DNA of 64,000 nt from Sphingobium fluviale (GCF_004122115.1 NZ_SBKP01000001.1:401975-465974); one strand, 5' to 3'. Shown: positions 9,679 to 20,359, counted from the stretch's first letter. The notes: generated from the sequence alone by a model not told the origin. Program-made: numbers and translations.

Positions 9679-10899
9679 CTATGCGCTCCGGCGGGAAAGC
9701 AGCGGCAGAATGAGCTCGGCGAAGTGGGATACAGTTTCGGCCCGCAGGCCGGCAATGTTTATACGGCCAGACAACGGCATATAGACGCCAAATCGCTCGC
9801 GCAGGGAGCCTACCGCCTCAGGGCTGAGCGGGAGCGTAGCAAACATGCCGCGCTGGCTGGCCAGGGGAGCGAGCGCTGGATGCGTGGCGGCCAGCTGCGC
9901 CCTCAGCCCATTAAGGCGCTGGCGCATGTCCGCCAGCTCTGTCTGCCACAGTGCGGTGAGCGAGGGGTCGGCAAGGATCGCCGCAACCACTGCCGCGCCA
10001 TGATCTGGCGGCATTGACCAGAAGACCCGGCTCAACGAGATCAGGTTCTCAAGGCACCGCGCCGCCTCGTCCGCCGCATCCGCGATCACGTACAGCGCGC
10101 CGGTGCGCTCGCGGTACAGCCCGAAATTCTTGCTGCAACTGACCGCGACGATCGCCTGCGGCACAGCGTTCAGGAAGGCGCGGACCCCTGCCGCGTCTTC
10201 CTCCAGCCCGTCGCCCAGCCCCTGATAGGCGAGGTCCACGAACGGCACGAGGCCGCGCGCACCCATGATGCCAGCGATTTCCTGCCATTGCGCCGGGGAG
10301 AGATCGGCGCCCGTAGGGTTGTGGCAGCATCCATGTAGCAGAAATATGTCGCCCGGCTGCGCGCACTCCATCGCCTGAAGCAGCGCATCGTACCGGACGG
10401 TCATGCCCGCCACGTCATAATAATCATAGCGCTCGATCGGCACGCCCGCCTTCTGAAAGATCGGCGCGTGGTTGGGCCATGTCGGCTCGCCGAGCCAGAT
10501 GCTTCGGCCCGGACTGCCGCGCACGATCAGCTCTGCCCCCATACACAGCGCGCCCGTGCCGCCGGGCGTCTGTAGCGCTGCATGAAACGGGCGACCGCCC
10601 ATGTCCGGGCCGAACACCAGATCACCCAGCAGCGCCACGTACGCCTTGTTGCCCTCCGCCCCCAGATAGGATTTGGTGCCCTGCTCTTGCATCAGCTGCT
10701 GCTCAGCCAGTTTGACGCTTTGCAGCACAGGTGTGTTTCCCTGCTCGTCGCGATAGATGCCGACGCCCAGGTCCATCTTGTCGGATCGCGGATCGGCGGC
10801 ATAGCTGGCGATCAGCGAGAGCAACGCATCGCCTGGTTGATGGTGCAGCCCAGCGAAGGGGGATGATGGCGAAGCGGATATCGCCGCTATGGTCGTCAT
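9679..10899 (-). CDS. Aromatic amino acid aminotransferase (class I, fold type I)
   Basis: A PLP enzyme of 406 residues. Features are the PLP-contact region HNPTGADLSPAQW, the conserved Asp and Tyr in FVDLAYQGLG, the Schiff-base Lys in SCSKNFGLYRERTGAL and the C-terminal substrate Arg in GRINIAGL. The SKNFGLYRER signature places it in the AspC/TyrB subgroup, which transfers amino groups between aspartate or aromatic amino acids and 2-oxoglutarate. I cannot tell aspartate from aromatic preference by sequence alone. Confidence 0.94.
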   Translation of the reverse strand: MTTIAAISASPSSPFAGLHHQPGDALLSLIASYAADPRSDKMDLGVGIYRDEQGNTPVLQSVKLAEQQLMQEQGTKSYLGAEGNKAYVALLGDLVFGPDMGGRPFHAALQTPGGTGALCMGAELIVRGSPGRSIWLGEPTWPNHAPIFQKAGVPIERYDYYDVAGMTVRYDALLQAMECAQPGDIFLLHGCCHNPTGADLSPAQWQEIAGIMGARGLVPFVDLAYQGLGDGLEEDAAGVRAFLNAVPQAIVAVSCSKNFGLYRERTGALYVIADAADEAARCLENLISLSRVFWSMPPDHGAAVVAAILADPSLTALWQTELADMRQRLNGLRAQLAATHPALAPLASQRGMFATLPLSPEAVGSLRERFGVYMPLSGRINIAGLRAETVSHFAELILPLLSRRSA

Positions 10900-10952
10900 G
10901 GTCTTAAATCCATTGCAAAAGCGGATGGGATACTATGCTGGCGGGTGGACCG

Positions 10953-13208
10953 CTATCGTTTTTCCGGCCCGATCTGGCCCAGAAAGCGCTCAATCATCTG
11001 CCATTCATGGATATTCACCCCTTCACCGGCAAAGCGGTGAGTCTGGCCGGGATAGAGCATCAGATCAAACGGGCGCGCTGCCTCCTGCATTGCCGTCATG
11101 AACGCGGTGGAGTGTTCCAGCACCACATTGTCATCCGCCATGCCGTGCATCAGCAGCAGCGGGTCCGTGATCCTGCCCGCCTCGGCGATGGCGTTGGCCG
11201 CCGGATAGGCGCTGCGCTTGGCGTTGGGGTCGCCCAGATAGCGCTCGGTGTAATGGGTGTCATACAGCTCCCATTTCGTCACCGGCGCGCCCGCTATGCC
11301 CGCCGCAAAGACACCGGGCGCCTTTTGCAGCAGCTTCAATGTCATATAGCCGCCATAAGACCAGCCATAGGTGGCGATACGCTCAGGATCGACGAAGGGC
11401 TGCCCTTTCAGCCATTCCACTCCGGCGAGCTGATCCTCCACCTCCACGCCGCCCATCGCGCGATATATCTGGTCTTCAAATGCCTTACCCCGGTCAGGCG
11501 TACCGCGATTGTCGATAGCGAACACGATCCACCCGCGCTGGACCAGATATTGCTGCAACGCGCCGCCCCAGCCCTTCGTCACCTGACGCCCCGCGCCCGG
11601 CCCGCCATAATGGATCATGAAGACCGGAAAGCGCCTGCCCGGCTCCAGCTTTGGCGTCAGCAGCTTGTAATAGAGGTCGCTGCCGTCCTTCGCCTTGATA
11701 GAGCCAAAGCGCGTGGCCGCATGGGCGGCGCGATAGGGCGCATAAGGATGTGTGCCATTGATCGCATTTTCCGAGAGCCAGCGCAGGCGCTTGCCATCCT
11801 TGTCCGCCAGATAGGTCTGCGCCGGTTGCTCTGAGCTAGAACGGCTGACGATGATCCTGCCCGCCGCGCTGTCCATCACCCCGCCGTTCCACCAGCCCGG
11901 CTCAGTCAGAAGCTTGATCTCACCCTTGCCGGAGAGTGGCGCGCTGTAGACATGCTGTTCCAGCGGCGTCTCGCGGTTGCCAGTGAACCACACCACCCCG
12001 CGCTTTTCATCCAGCCCGATAACGTCGCGCACCTGCCACGCCCCGCTGGTGAGCGCGGTCCATTTGGCACCACTGACGCGATAGAGATGGCCGTGGCCGG
12101 ACTTTTCCGACCACCACAGAAAGCTGCCGTCTGACAGCGCACGGAAATTGTTGTGCAGGTTGAGCCACGTTTTCGCCGTTTCGCTGAGGATCACCTTTGC
12201 CGCGCCGGTCGCGGGATCGACGGCAAGCAGATCGAGGCGCTTTTGGTCCCGGCTCTGGCGCTGGACATAGAGCGTCTTGCCGTCTTTCGCCCACGCAACG
12301 CGGGCGAGGTAGATGTCCTTGTCGTCCCCCAGATCGACCTTGATCTGGCGCTCTCCGAGCGGGTCCATCACATACAGCTCGACCACCGCGTTGGCTGTGC
12401 CCGCCAGCGGATAGCGCTGGGGATAGATCTTGGTCCCCTCCGCGCCAATCGCCGCGCGGTTGACGATGGCCACGCCGCTCTCGTCCACCCGCGCCACGAC
12501 GATATGCGCATCATCGGGCGACCACCAGTATCCCGCCTGCCGGTCCATCTCCTCCTGCGCCACGAACTCCGCCACGCCCCAGCTCACCGTATCGCTCGCG
12601 CCATTTGTGAGCTGTTTCTCCTGCCGGGTTGCGATATCGAGCACGATCATGTTGCCGCCGCGCACGAACGAGAGATAGCGTCCCTTGGGGCTGACCGCCG
12701 GGTTGAGCGCACCCGCCGCGCCGAGGCGCACCGCCTCCCCCTCCAGCGCGGCGAGGAACAGCTCGCCATCCAGCGGCACAAGGATGCGCTTGCCATCGGG
12801 CGACCAATCATAGGACACGATCCCGCGCGTGCCGCCGATGCGCGCGCGCTCGCGCTGCATCTTTTCCGCTTCGGAGAGCGCCGCCCCACTCCCCAGCTTC
12901 AGCGAATCGACCAGCATCCGCTCCTTGCCCGTCACCGTATCGATGGCCCACAGATCAAAGCGGTCCTTGTCGTTCGCCCGGTTCCTGAGCAGCGTGACGA
13001 GCTTGCCATCGGGCGAGAGCTTCATCGCGCGCGGCTGGCTGCCCGCAAGGTCAGGGCTGGCGAAGATGCGCTCCAGCGTAAGCGGCTTTTGCGCAGGCAT
13101 GGCGAGCGGCGAAGGCGGCGGCGCGGCGGGCTTCTTGCTCTTCGCGGCAAGCGGTTGTGTCATCAGCATGGCTCCGGCAAGGGAGAGAAGGAAGGCGGCG
13201 CGAAACAT
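10953..13208 (-). CDS. S9 family peptidase, dipeptidyl-peptidase IV type
   Basis: A 751-residue secreted or periplasmic protease with a signal peptide (MFRAAFLLSLAGAMLMTQPLAA). An N-terminal beta-propeller region (DPPIV_N) includes the S1/S2-contact motif VAQEEMDRQAGYWWSPD. A C-terminal alpha/beta-hydrolase domain carries the nucleophile motif GWSYGGYM, the Asp in LLMHGMADDNV and the His in YPGQTHRF. Such enzymes clip N-terminal dipeptides after Pro or Ala. The ATG at 13208 with GGAGACAC upstream gives the signal peptide; the longer reading from 13340 does not. Confidence 0.95.
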   Translation of the reverse strand: MFRAAFLLSLAGAMLMTQPLAAKSKKPAAPPPSPLAMPAQKPLTLERIFASPDLAGSQPRAMKLSPDGKLVTLLRNRANDKDRFDLWAIDTVTGKERMLVDSLKLGSGAALSEAEKMQRERARIGGTRGIVSYDWSPDGKRILVPLDGELFLAALEGEAVRLGAAGALNPAVSPKGRYLSFVRGGNMIVLDIATRQEKQLTNGASDTVSWGVAEFVAQEEMDRQAGYWWSPDDAHIVVARVDESGVAIVNRAAIGAEGTKIYPQRYPLAGTANAVVELYVMDPLGERQIKVDLGDDKDIYLARVAWAKDGKTLYVQRQSRDQKRLDLLAVDPATGAAKVILSETAKTWLNLHNNFRALSDGSFLWWSEKSGHGHLYRVSGAKWTALTSGAWQVRDVIGLDEKRGVVWFTGNRETPLEQHVYSAPLSGKGEIKLLTEPGWWNGGVMDSAAGRIIVSRSSSEQPAQTYLADKDGKRLRWLSENAINGTHPYAPYRAAHAATRFGSIKAKDGSDLYYKLLTPKLEPGRRFPVFMIHYGGPGAGRQVTKGWGGALQQYLVQRGWIVFAIDNRGTPDRGKAFEDQIYRAMGGVEVEDQLAGVEWLKGQPFVDPERIATYGWSYGGYMTLKLLQKAPGVFAAGIAGAPVTKWELYDTHYTERYLGDPNAKRSAYPAANAIAEAGRITDPLLLMHGMADDNVVLEHSTAFMTAMQEAARPFDLMLYPGQTHRFAGEGVNIHEWQMIERFLGQIGPEKR

Positions 13209-13358
13209 GGGAGTGTCTCCGGGGGGCGCACCAATTCCTACCCGACATACCGCCCCTGACAAGCGACAAAACGATGCGGCGCACTTCAGCTCGTCGATCA
13301 TTGACCCTGCTGCCTGCTTGCCGCACATGGAGCATCCCACAGTTTCGAGGTGTTACCC

Positions 13359-14300
<942 letters not shown>

Positions 14301-14321
14301 ATCGACAGCGCAGCGCGCACC

Positions 14322-14843
14322 TCAGGGCGCGATGGTATCCGCCTTCACCTTGCGCACCTCTGGCACCAGCCCTTCCGGCGTCATCACCTCAAGGCAGAGT
14401 ATGCGGTCATCCTCTTCCAGCTTGCCGAGGTCGACATCGGCATGCGGCAGCACCACGATCGTGCGGTCCGGCAGGCAGACGAGAATCTGCCCTTTGTCCC
14501 GCGCCGCCGCGCGCGACCATTGCTTGATCTCGCTGTAAAACGGCTCGGCGCGCCATGCGTTCTCGCGCCCGCCATCGACATGGATTTCCAGACGCCCCAC
14601 CTGCGGGTTGGGGCAGACGATCATCTTGGAGCGGGCGGGAAACCAGTGTTCGCCCAGCGCCTCGTTGATCACATACAGGCAGTTGAACTCCCTACATTCG
14701 CCGGGCCGCTCGGCATAGATGGCACAGCCCTTGCCGACCCCGCAATGCGCGCACCACTGGTGTTTCGCCTTGCCGATGCCATCAACCCCCAGCACCTTGC
14801 AGCACAAGGTGCACGTTCCGCAATCTCGCGCGTTCATGCTCAT
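14322..14843 (-). CDS. YkgJ-like cysteine cluster protein
   Basis: The 173-residue protein has the N-terminal cluster CGTCTLCCKVLGV, then CAHCGVGKGCAIYAERPGECREF, matching the Zn/Fe-chelating CxxCxxCC family (YkgJ). These are cytoplasmic metal-binding proteins without an agreed role. I start at the ATG at 14843 (a second ATG follows at 14837). The longer reading back to 15008 has no conserved sequence. It ends 21 bp from the convergent DUF808 gene. Confidence 0.9.
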   Translation of the reverse strand: MSMNARDCGTCTLCCKVLGVDGIGKAKHQWCAHCGVGKGCAIYAERPGECREFNCLYVINEALGEHWFPARSKMIVCPNPQVGRLEIHVDGGRENAWRAEPFYSEIKQWSRAAARDKGQILVCLPDRTIVVLPHADVDLGKLEEDDRILCLEVMTPEGLVPEVRKVKADTIAP

Positions 14844-15014
14844 GCGCCGAGCATGACATGCCAATGTTACGCGCCCATGGCAGAGGGGGGGGTGAGGCGC
14901 GACCAAGCGGAAGGCGGGGACGATGGACCTTGGGAGGTGGTGTATCAGGGGGGGCGGGCTGTAGAACTGGGTGTTCGTGGTCACTGTGCGCTTATAACGC
15001 TTACGCACCTAAAG

Positions 15015-15479
15015 CTATTCGCAGCTGCCCTGATCATACTTCATCCCTTTAACGCCCATAATAATAGTATACCATTGGCCCTCCCATTCAAATGTATCCA
15101 AGTTTAACTTTGGAAATGATTCCCATCCTATCGTACTACCCAAAGGACCGGGTTGAGGGTTAGCGTTGAAGGATATTACGAGATCACGTCCTTCGCGCCG
15201 CACATGTCTGACGCCGTTCGCATATCCATCCGAACCACGAATGGTGATCTCGTTGGGCCCTGTGAAGAGCACACGAAACTCATCTGGCTGTGCGTCCCGA
15301 CGCCGTGTTGCTCCGCCAAATAATTCTTGGTTATAGGTATGCACCGAGCAATACATGGATGTCCCGATTAAATTTGCCGGAACGGCGCCCGAGGACACCT
15401 TTCTTTTTTGTGCATATCCAATAACTGGAATTGAAAACGATATAACGGTTCCTGCTAACACTATTAACAGCTTACGCAT
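15015..15479 (-). CDS. Secreted hypothetical protein, AT-rich orphan
   Basis: A 154-residue protein with a signal peptide (MRKLLIVLAGTVISFSIPVIGYA). The mature part has two Cys residues, one in TSMYCSVHTYN and one at the very C-terminus, and is otherwise unrecognised. The coding sequence is visibly richer in A and T than its neighbours and uses codons rare around it, suggesting transfer. It stands alone, with about 170 and 135 bp of non-coding DNA on either side. Confidence 0.7.
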   Translation of the reverse strand: MRKLLIVLAGTVISFSIPVIGYAQKRKVSSGAVPANLIGTSMYCSVHTYNQELFGGATRRRDAQPDEFRVLFTGPNEITIRGSDGYANGVRHVRREGRDLVISFNANPQPGPLGSTIGWESFPKLNLDTFEWEGQWYTIIMGVKGMKYDQGSCE

Positions 15480-15614
15480 TTATTTTCTCCATTTTATCTG
15501 ATCTCGTATGAATTGCGGCGACAGGTGCAATAACCAGCGAATACGTTCCGCTCAGCCATCCCCCCTGACTGTAGAATAATGCCCCGCGATCATATCCCAT
15601 TACGCCCCAAATTC

Positions 15615-16334
15615 CTAAGCCGTACTCCCCCCATCCACCGTCATCACCGTGCCCGTAACCCGCGCGGCGGCGTCGGACAGCAGATACAGCACGGCGCCGG
15701 CTACCTGCTCCGAGGTCGGCAGGCCCAGTGGCGCGCGGCGGCGGATGGAGGCTAGTGCGTCGTCGCCGAAGCCTTCGGTCATCTCCGTTTCCAGAAATCC
15801 GGGCGCTACGCAGTTTACGGTCACTCCATATTTCCCCGCCTCGCGCGAGAGGGCGCGGCTGAACCCCTCCAGCCCCGCCTTGCTCGCGGCATAAACGGAC
15901 ATGGCGTGAAAGCCGCTCTGCGCCGAGATGGAGCTGATGTTGATGATCCGCCCCTCCTTGCGCGCCAGCATGGACCGCATCAGATATTTGGTCAGCGTCA
16001 TCGGCCCCATCAGGTTGGTGGCCATGATCCGCTCCATATCCGCCTGGTGCATGGTGGCGAGCACGCCCGCGCCGCCGATGGCTGCATTGTTGACGAGGCC
16101 ATAGACCGGCCCATAGGATTTGGTGATGGTGCGCGCGATGTCGGAGAGCGCGGCGATATCCGCCATGTCGCCCTGCACATAGGCGGTCTGGCCGGGATGC
16201 TTCGCCTCCAGCGCGCGGAAGGCCGGGCTTTCCCCCCGCCCAAGGCCAATCACGCCATAGCCCGCTTCCAACAGCGCTTTCGCCAGCGCAAGCCCCAGCC
16301 CGCGCGAGACGCCGGTGACGAGTACCTTCTTCAT
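15615..16334 (-). CDS. SDR family oxidoreductase (FabG-like)
   Basis: A classical short-chain dehydrogenase of 239 residues: cofactor motif TGVSRGLG (7-14), NNAA at 82-85, catalytic Ser in INISSISAQSG, and Tyr148/Lys152 in SVYAASKAG. The C-terminus (VTGTVMTVDGGSTA) is FabG-like, so reduction of a beta-keto group on a carrier-bound acyl chain is plausible. It is the last gene of a four-gene operon, and its ATG overlaps the upstream ligase stop in TAATG. The longer reading upstream lies inside the ligase gene. Confidence 0.92.
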   Translation of the reverse strand: MKKVLVTGVSRGLGLALAKALLEAGYGVIGLGRGESPAFRALEAKHPGQTAYVQGDMADIAALSDIARTITKSYGPVYGLVNNAAIGGAGVLATMHQADMERIMATNLMGPMTLTKYLMRSMLARKEGRIINISSISAQSGFHAMSVYAASKAGLEGFSRALSREAGKYGVTVNCVAPGFLETEMTEGFGDDALASIRRRAPLGLPTSEQVAGAVLYLLSDAAARVTGTVMTVDGGSTA

Positions 16335-17695
16335 TATGCCCCCGTGCGCTCCGTCTTGCCCGCGATGCTGAGCGGCAGTTCCTGCACGATGCGGATCGTC
16401 GCCGGGCGCGCGGGCGGCGGCAGGCGGCTCTTGCACCACAGGGCGATCTCCTGACGCAGGGTGGCGGGGTCAGTCACCACCTCCGCGCGCGGCACGACCG
16501 AGAGGGTCAGCAGGCTGCCCATCATCGCGCTCGGCTTGGCGGTGATGCGGCATTGCGCGACCGCCGGGTGGGCGTGGACGATTTCCTCCACCGCCTCGAC
16601 CTGCACCTTGATGCCGCCGACGTTGAGCGTCGCGTCCTCGCGCCCGGCAAAGCGCGCGCGGCCATCCTCTATGGCGATGCGGTCGCCGGTGCGGATGAAC
16701 CCGCCATCGTCCCGCACGATATGCGCGGCGGTAGAGCTTGCTTCGCCCGCCGGGCGCAGCCACAACAGGCCATCCCGCACAGAAAGGCGCGCGCCGTCTA
16801 TCTCCGCATTTTCCGCCAGCCAGTCCGCCGGGAAGCCCGCCTTGCCATCGCGCACGGCAAAGCCGGTGCCCGCCTCGGTCGAGGCATAGATATGGGTGAC
16901 GCGCGCCTTGGGAAAGCGCGCCCGGAGCGCGCCGAGGATGGCGTCGTCCGCAATCTCTCCGCCCAGCGTGATCTGCCGTAACGGCAGGCGCATCGAGCCG
17001 GGGGCCATCAGCAGCCTGCGCCAGAGCGAGGGCGTGGCCGAAACATGGGTGCAGCCCTGTTCCACCAGCCAGTCGACCGTCTCGCCGGTGGTCATGCCGG
17101 AGCGCGGGGTGAGCAGGCACGCGCCGCCGAGCAGCGCCTGCGCCATCACCTGCGTGCCCGCGAACCGGCTGGGGTCATAGAGCATGGCCCAGCGGTCAGC
17201 GCCTGCGGCGGCGCGAGGCGTTTTGACAGCGCGGAAGATCGTATCGCGCTCATGCCGCACCAGCTTGGGGACTCCGGTGGTGCCCGACGTGGTGAGCAGC
17301 CATTGCGTGGCGAGCGGCGCGCCCTCCCCGCCTTCTGCCAGCAGCGCATCGAGAGTCACGGCGCCGGGCAGATCGGTGCGCTCTGTCACTACCCGCTCCA
17401 CGCCCGCCTCGCGCATCACGGTCTGCGCGGCTTCGGCGGGCAGATCGGGCGCGAGCAGCAACAGCGCCGCCACCCGGCCATCGAGGCTCAGCAGCGCGCG
17501 CAGCATCTCGAACGGCTCGGCGATGCACAGCGCCACTCCCATACCGGCCAGCACCACGCCCATCTGCGCGATCAGGCGCACATCGCCCGCGCTCACTTCC
17601 CGCTCAGGCGAACGGATCAGCACATGGTCGTCTGGCAGATCGAGCGCGGCAATCGCCTGCGCCAGCGGTGCCGTCACTCCGGCTTGGGCGCGCAT
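16334..17695 (-). CDS. AMP-forming acyl-adenylate ligase
   Basis: A 453-residue member of the ANL superfamily. The P-loop TTSGTTGVPK is at 135-144, the acyl-site region is YASTEAGTGFAVRD, the hinge-like Asp lies in GGFIRTGDR, and the catalytic Lys is in SIAGKTER at the very C-terminus. Directly upstream and overlapping by 22 bp lies an acyl carrier protein gene, so the likely job is to activate an acid as its adenylate and load it onto that carrier. The protein is shorter than acyl-CoA synthetases (about 550 residues), as usual for carrier-protein loaders. Confidence 0.9.
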   Translation of the reverse strand: MRAQAGVTAPLAQAIAALDLPDDHVLIRSPEREVSAGDVRLIAQMGVVLAGMGVALCIAEPFEMLRALLSLDGRVAALLLLAPDLPAEAAQTVMREAGVERVVTERTDLPGAVTLDALLAEGGEGAPLATQWLLTTSGTTGVPKLVRHERDTIFRAVKTPRAAAGADRWAMLYDPSRFAGTQVMAQALLGGACLLTPRSGMTTGETVDWLVEQGCTHVSATPSLWRRLLMAPGSMRLPLRQITLGGEIADDAILGALRARFPKARVTHIYASTEAGTGFAVRDGKAGFPADWLAENAEIDGARLSVRDGLLWLRPAGEASSTAAHIVRDDGGFIRTGDRIAIEDGRARFAGREDATLNVGGIKVQVEAVEEIVHAHPAVAQCRITAKPSAMMGSLLTLSVVPRAEVVTDPATLRQEIALWCKSRLPPPARPATIRIVQELPLSIAGKTERTGA

Positions 17696-17988
17696 TGCGC
17701 GTAGAAGGCGACGAATTCCGCGAAGGTCTGAGGATAGACAGGCTCTTCGACCATGGTGAACGGATCAAAGCCCAGCTCGTCGTCCAGCCGCGCGACCAGC
17801 ACCGCAAAGGCCATGCTGTCGAACCCGGTTTCGAGCAGCACTGTATCATCCACCAGCGCGGGCGGTTCGTCCTCGCGGTCCTCGCGCCACATCTCGTTGA
17901 ACAGCGCGGTGATGCGCGCGCGCAGCTCGTCTGGCGTGAGGATCAGCGGCTGGCCGTCTCCTGCGAAAGGTGCCCACATCTGGGTCAT
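17674..17988 (-). CDS. Acyl carrier protein-like protein
   Basis: A 104-residue acidic protein with the 4'-phosphopantetheine attachment motif GFDSMAFAVLVARL (Ser58) and a following helix with LGFDPF, as in carrier proteins. The ATG at 17988 overlaps the stop of the upstream acyltransferase (ATGA), and its own 3' end overlaps the ligase gene by 22 bp, implying coupled translation of all three. It is distinct from housekeeping AcpP, which has the DSL motif and a shorter chain. Confidence 0.88.
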   Translation of the reverse strand: MTQMWAPFAGDGQPLILTPDELRARITALFNEMWREDREDEPPALVDDTVLLETGFDSMAFAVLVARLDDELGFDPFTMVEEPVYPQTFAEFVAFYAQCAPKPE

Positions 17989-18494
17989 GACACGGCCTTC
18001 AGGTCTGGCTTGTCGGGCGAGGCGGGCACCGCGACATTGGGCGGCACATTCTGCGGATCGCGGATGCGGATGCCCCAGCGCCCGGTCTGGATATTCTGCT
18101 CGATCGGGCGGGCGGGATTGCCCATCACCACGGTATGCGGCGGCACATCGCGCATCACGATCGCGCCGGTTGCGACGATGCTGTGATCGCCCACGGTGAT
18201 GCCGGGCATGATGACGGCATGCGCGCCGATGAAGCAATAATCGCCGATGCGCGTGGTGGAATGGACGTTGTTGACGAAATCATGGCTGAGGATCGCCGCG
18301 CCGAAGGTGATCGCGGTCGATTTGCCGATGACGATGCCATCGGGGTTCGCCTTGTCGAGCTTGGCCGAGAGCGAGATGCGGCAATCCGGGCCGATATGCA
18401 TCCCCCAGACCGTACGATAATACCAGTTGACGCACTTCACGACCAGAAAGCCGTGCATAAAGCGCCGCAAACGCACCAATGGACTATAGGACAT
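17985..18494 (-). CDS. Left-handed beta-helix (hexapeptide) acyltransferase
   Basis: The 169-residue protein shows tandem hexapeptide repeats (IGPDCRISLSAKL, IGKSTAITFGA, IGDYCFIGAHAVIMPGITVGDHSIVATGAIVMRDV) and the closing VVMGNPARPI of the LbH/CatB-NodL group. These enzymes move acetyl or other acyl groups onto sugars. In this operon the donor may be the neighbouring acyl carrier protein. I start at the ATG at 18494 (MSYSPLVRL); a TTG at 18533 is possible. Confidence 0.88.
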   Translation of the reverse strand: MSYSPLVRLRRFMHGFLVVKCVNWYYRTVWGMHIGPDCRISLSAKLDKANPDGIVIGKSTAITFGAAILSHDFVNNVHSTTRIGDYCFIGAHAVIMPGITVGDHSIVATGAIVMRDVPPHTVVMGNPARPIEQNIQTGRWGIRIRDPQNVPPNVAVPASPDKPDLKAVS

Positions 18495-18624
18495 TGCCAC
18501 CCGGCCCGCCTCTTCGAATTCCGTCGTCCCCAAGCATGAGCAAATACCACGAAGTCGTTACCAACTCCATACTGTGCATCGCACCATTACAAACTGTTTC
18601 ATCCCTGCACATTAACCATGTTTT

Positions 18625-19320
18625 TCAAGATTTTGATAAGGTTATGGCAAATTCCGCAACTGCTTTGGCCGCGCCTTGCCCATGTGCCCACACTGCGCTG
18701 CTGACGGCGATGAAATCCGCACCCGCCCGCACCAAAGGCGCGGCGTTTTCCGCCGTAATCCCGCCTATCGCGACGCAGGGCAGGCCGAACAGCGTAGTCC
18801 ACCACGAAAGGATGGAAGGATCGGGCCGGTGCTGCGTCTCCTTGGTCTGCGTGGGGTAGAACGCGCCAAACGCAACATAGTCCGCGCCCGCCTCTCCCGC
18901 CTCCATCGCCAGATGGCGGCTGTCATGGCAGGTGACGCCGATCTGCGCCGCTGGGCCGAGCAGCGCGCGCGCCTCGCGCGGGTCGCCATCCCCCTGCCCC
19001 AGATGCACGCCATCCGCACCGAGTCTTTTGGCGAGCGCCATGCTGTCGTTGATGATGAACGCGCAGTCATGATCGGCACACAGCTTTTGCAGTGGCTCCG
19101 CCGCGCGGGCGATGGCGTGTTCGTCCAGCCCCTTGAGCCGCAGCTGAAACGCCGCGACCGGCCCGCCGTCAAACGCGGCCTTTAGCGCATCCTCGAAACC
19201 CGCATCGATGTCGGGCGGGGAGATGAGATAGAGCTGGCATGGCGGGCGGCGCATGTCACGCTCGAAACGCGCGGCGAAATCGGGGTCGAGCGTCAGCTCT
19301 TCGTCGGTAAAGTCTGTCAT
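18625..19320 (-). CDS. thiE: Thiamine phosphate synthase
   Basis: The enzyme joins the thiazole phosphate and pyrimidine diphosphate halves of thiamine. The 231-residue TIM-barrel has the family motifs [25 protein letters not shown] (Mg and pyrophosphate binding), [25 protein letters not shown] and [12 protein letters not shown]. An N-terminal extension of about 25 residues precedes the barrel. The ATG at 19320 is chosen over 19377 because homology starts soon after it. No thiamine riboswitch is visible upstream and no other thi gene is in the window. Confidence 0.95.
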   Translation of the reverse strand: MTDFTDEELTLDPDFAARFERDMRRPPCQLYLISPPDIDAGFEDALKAAFDGGPVAAFQLRLKGLDEHAIARAAEPLQKLCADHDCAFIINDSMALAKRLGADGVHLGQGDGDPREARALLGPAAQIGVTCHDSRHLAMEAGEAGADYVAFGAFYPTQTKETQHRPDPSILSWWTTLFGLPCVAIGGITAENAAPLVRAGADFIAVSSAVWAHGQGAAKAVAEFAITLSKS

Positions 19321-19414
19321 GCCGCCTGTTAGCGCGGGATGACCCGCTGCACCAGAGCGCCTGTTGCCTCGCCCCACTTCACCCCGCCCTCTCCTGCCGC
19401 TATGCCATCATCCC

Positions 19415-20359
19415 ATGAGCGCCCCACCGATGAGACCCGATGTCGCCGCCTATGTCGCGGCCGATAACGCGATAGCCCGCCCGCGCCTGCACGACATGCC
19501 GGTGGATGTCGCGCGTCGCGTCGTGCGCAGGCTGGCGCGCAAGACGGACCTGCCTCTGCAGCCGGTGGCGGTCGACCGCTGGCTGGAGGTGCCGCTGGCG
19601 GAGGACGGCACCATCGGCCTGCGCCTGTTCGATACCGTGGCGAATCGCCTTCCCGGCCCGGCGATACTGTATTTTCACGGCGGCGGCTGGGTGCTGGGCG
19701 ATGTGGACATCTACGCGCCCGTGTGCGCCGAGATAGCCCGCGCGCTCGATCTGCCGGTCCTGTCCGTGGAATATCGCCGCGCACCGGAACACCCTTCCCC
19801 CACCGGCCAGATGGACTGCGAGGCCGCGGCGCGCTGGATCGCGACCACCCCCTCCGCGCTACCCATCACCCCCACCTCGCTTATCCTCGCTGGCGATAGC
19901 TGTGGCGGCGCCTATGCGATCAGCACCGCGATGGCGCTGCGCGATGCGCCAGCCGCCATTCCGGTCGCCTCACAGCTCATCTTCTACCCATCGGCTGACA
20001 TCGCCACACGCTATCCCTCCTTTCGCGAATTCGCGACCGGCTATCTGCTCGACAAGCATCTGATGCGCTGGTTCGCCGAGCATTTCCGCCCGGATGATAC
20101 CGATTTTCGCGCCTCGCCCATGGCGGGAAAGCTCGAAGGCCTGCCCCCTGCCCTCGTGGTGACGACCCAGCTCGATCCACTGCGCGATCAGGGCCGCGCC
20201 TTTGCCGCCGCGCTCGAACAGGCGGGCGTGTCGGTCATAGCGCATGAGGCGGCAGGCATGACGCACGGGTTCCTGACGATGCGCGCGGCCATCCCCTCGG
20301 CGCAGGCCGAGCTGGAGGCGATCCTCGCTATGTTTCGGAAGCTCATCCCGCCGCGCTGA
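19415..20359 (+). CDS. Alpha/beta hydrolase, hormone-sensitive-lipase family
   Basis: The 314-residue protein has the HSL-family oxyanion motif YFHGGGW, the nucleophile motif AGDSCGGAYA, an Asp in TQLDPLRDQG and His in GMTHGFLTM, a complete esterase triad. The likely role is hydrolysis of short-chain esters in the cytoplasm. The ATG at 19415 or 19430 both fit; earlier starts extend into the divergent thiE promoter region. Confidence 0.92.
   Translation: MSAPPMRPDVAAYVAADNAIARPRLHDMPVDVARRVVRRLARKTDLPLQPVAVDRWLEVPLAEDGTIGLRLFDTVANRLPGPAILYFHGGGWVLGDVDIYAPVCAEIARALDLPVLSVEYRRAPEHPSPTGQMDCEAAARWIATTPSALPITPTSLILAGDSCGGAYAISTAMALRDAPAAIPVASQLIFYPSADIATRYPSFREFATGYLLDKHLMRWFAEHFRPDDTDFRASPMAGKLEGLPPALVVTTQLDPLRDQGRAFAAALEQAGVSVIAHEAAGMTHGFLTMRAAIPSAQAELEAILAMFRKLIPPR

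Noticed and set aside
19321..19414. Thiamine (TPP) riboswitch before thiE
   Set aside because: The leader is short and lacks the CUGAGA and related conserved segments.
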